DNA of 32,478 nt. Source: Desulfobulbaceae bacterium UBA2276 (GTDB lineage Bacteria; Desulfobacterota; Desulfobulbia; Desulfobulbales; Desulfocapsaceae). Numbering within the stretch: the first letter of the stretch is position 1; each line of letters begins with the position of its first letter. The notes under the pieces were generated by a model. That model saw nothing but the letters and a program-made list of their open reading frames with translations, did no database searches and was not told where the DNA came from. The stretch spans positions 1 to 32,478 of the forward strand of contig DDWW01000052.1 of the NCBI GenBank assembly GCA_002347085.1. Direction: 5' to 3'. A program made the position numbers and the translations under genes. Below are positions 31,835 to 32,478 of this stretch, one piece after another.

Positions 31835-32296
31835 ATGGCCGAAAAAATAGTGTGTCGCAATAAAAAGGCCTTTCATGATTATTTCATGGAGTCAACCATG
31901 GAGGCGGGTATGGTGCTTACCGGGCCCGAGGTGAAGTCGCTGCGGGCTGGCAAGGCCAATCTGCGTGACGGGTACGCCCAGATCGATGATCGAGGCGAGC
32001 TGGTGCTGGTAAACGTGCATATCTCCTTCTACACCTTTGCCACACATAACCCTAATGAGCCTTTGCGCTCCCGCAAGCTCCTGCTCCATAAGCGGGAGAT
32101 CAACAAATTGATTGGCAAGCTGCGGGAGAAAGGCCTTGCCTTGATCCCCTTAAAGATTTACTTTAATGAAAAAGGGAAGGCCAAGGTAGAACTCGGTCTG
32201 GCTCGTGGTAAAAAGCAGTACGATAAAAGGGCGTCCCTCAAGGAGCAACAGAGTGACCGTGAGATTCAAAGGGTCATGCGCCGTAATGAAATTTAG
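31835..32296 (+). CDS. smpB: SsrA-binding protein SmpB
   Basis: Binds tmRNA and delivers it to stalled ribosomes for trans-translation. A 153-residue protein: NKKAFHDYFMESTMEAGMVL, TGPEVKSLRAGKANLRDGYA, HNPNEPLRSRKLLLH, KIYFNEKGKAKVELGLARGK, and the basic tail KKQYDKRASLKEQQSDREI. All conserved blocks are present. The ATG follows GGAGCAGGCC. Its stop codon TAG lies inside the first bases of a dispersed repeat. An ssrA gene is not visible in the remaining 180 nt. Confidence 0.97.
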   Translation: MAEKIVCRNKKAFHDYFMESTMEAGMVLTGPEVKSLRAGKANLRDGYAQIDDRGELVLVNVHISFYTFATHNPNEPLRSRKLLLHKREINKLIGKLREKGLALIPLKIYFNEKGKAKVELGLARGKKQYDKRASLKEQQSDREIQRVMRRNEI

Positions 32297-32478
32297 AGGC
32301 CGTTACTGAAAAGAGCAAGGCTCTTTTTGCTCTTTTCAGTTTACGGAGTCTTATGCAACGTCCAGAAAACAGCAATCTGTTCTGCTGTTTTCTGGCGTGT
32401 CGTCTGGCAGACTACATCAGCCAGAGAACATACAAGGTGCCGTATGCCACTTCAAAAAATAGCCACTCTTTCCTCGGC
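32292..32478 (-). repeat. Composite dispersed palindromic repeat, copy 11 (cut by the window end)
   Basis: TTTAGAGGCCGTTACTG as in copy 1, then a perfect 14-bp hairpin (32305–32318 with 32327–32340), the shared TTACGGAGTCTTATGCAACGTCC, and a perfect 13-bp hairpin (32362–32374 with 32383–32395). The linker GCAGACTACATCAGCCAGAG leads into ACATACAAGGTGCCGTA, which starts another unit running out of the window. Confidence 0.87.

Noticed and set aside
5342..32478. Interpretation of the repeats as a CRISPR array
   Set aside because: Copies are dispersed, in both orientations, not regularly spaced, and no cas genes are present.

Overview
The window looks like a chromosomal segment of a Gram-negative anaerobe, most likely a Desulfobacterota member near Desulfobulbales. 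This is inferred from gene content: a CcsB–HemA–siroheme (Met8-like) block, fused IspDF, a ferredoxin of the Desulfovibrio gigas type, an Fe-S type PurF, a selenocysteine-containing SelD, and lptA-lptB-rpoN in a row. Genus cannot be fixed from the sequence alone. No phage, insertion sequence transposase or CRISPR array was seen.

Layout. 1–5.3 kb, minus strand: the 5' part of ligA, a small tautomerase, then a tetrapyrrole/cytochrome block (methyltransferase, precorrin-2 dehydrogenase, ccsB, hemA, an unknown coupled gene). 5.6–6.5 kb, minus: a small Cys-containing periplasmic protein and a TlpA-like thioredoxin. 6.9–8.8 kb, plus: surA and recO; recO runs tail-to-tail into birA, which is followed upstream by a lipoyl/biotinyl-like protein and a membrane-anchored unknown (to 11.2 kb). 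11.8–14.6 kb, plus: lptA-lptB-rpoN. 14.7–17.5 kb, minus: HD-domain protein, ferredoxin, purF. 17.9–18.9 kb, plus: selD, whose true start lies upstream of an in-frame TGA read as selenocysteine. 19.0–24.7 kb, minus: DUF1796 protein, M20 peptidase, ispDF, rnpB (RNase P RNA), zinc-ribbon protein, Nif3-like protein; then a CAT-anticodon tRNA at 24.9 kb. 25.5–32.3 kb, plus: two response regulators, an M48 protease with TPR tail, nfo, a GspE/PilB ATPase and smpB.

The most striking feature is a family of dispersed, non-coding, palindromic repeats that occupies most of the larger intergenic gaps (at least ten loci in 32 kb, both orientations) and no gap inside an evident operon. The basic unit is about 100–125 nt and carries a conserved CGGCATAAGGAGCCGTTA core followed by a hairpin. 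Longer composites of 240–300 nt carry several hairpins. Between copies the hairpin arms change together so that pairing is kept. Two copies form a 31-bp perfect inverted repeat in the purF–selD gap, one abuts the rnpB 3' end, and two supply the stop codon of the neighbouring gene. I read these as MITE-like or REP-like elements whose family I cannot name.

A second unusual locus is the (CGTTAC)7 microsatellite just upstream of the REC-PAS-LuxR regulator. It lies in a possible leader ORF encoding an Arg-Tyr repeat that stops directly before the regulator start.
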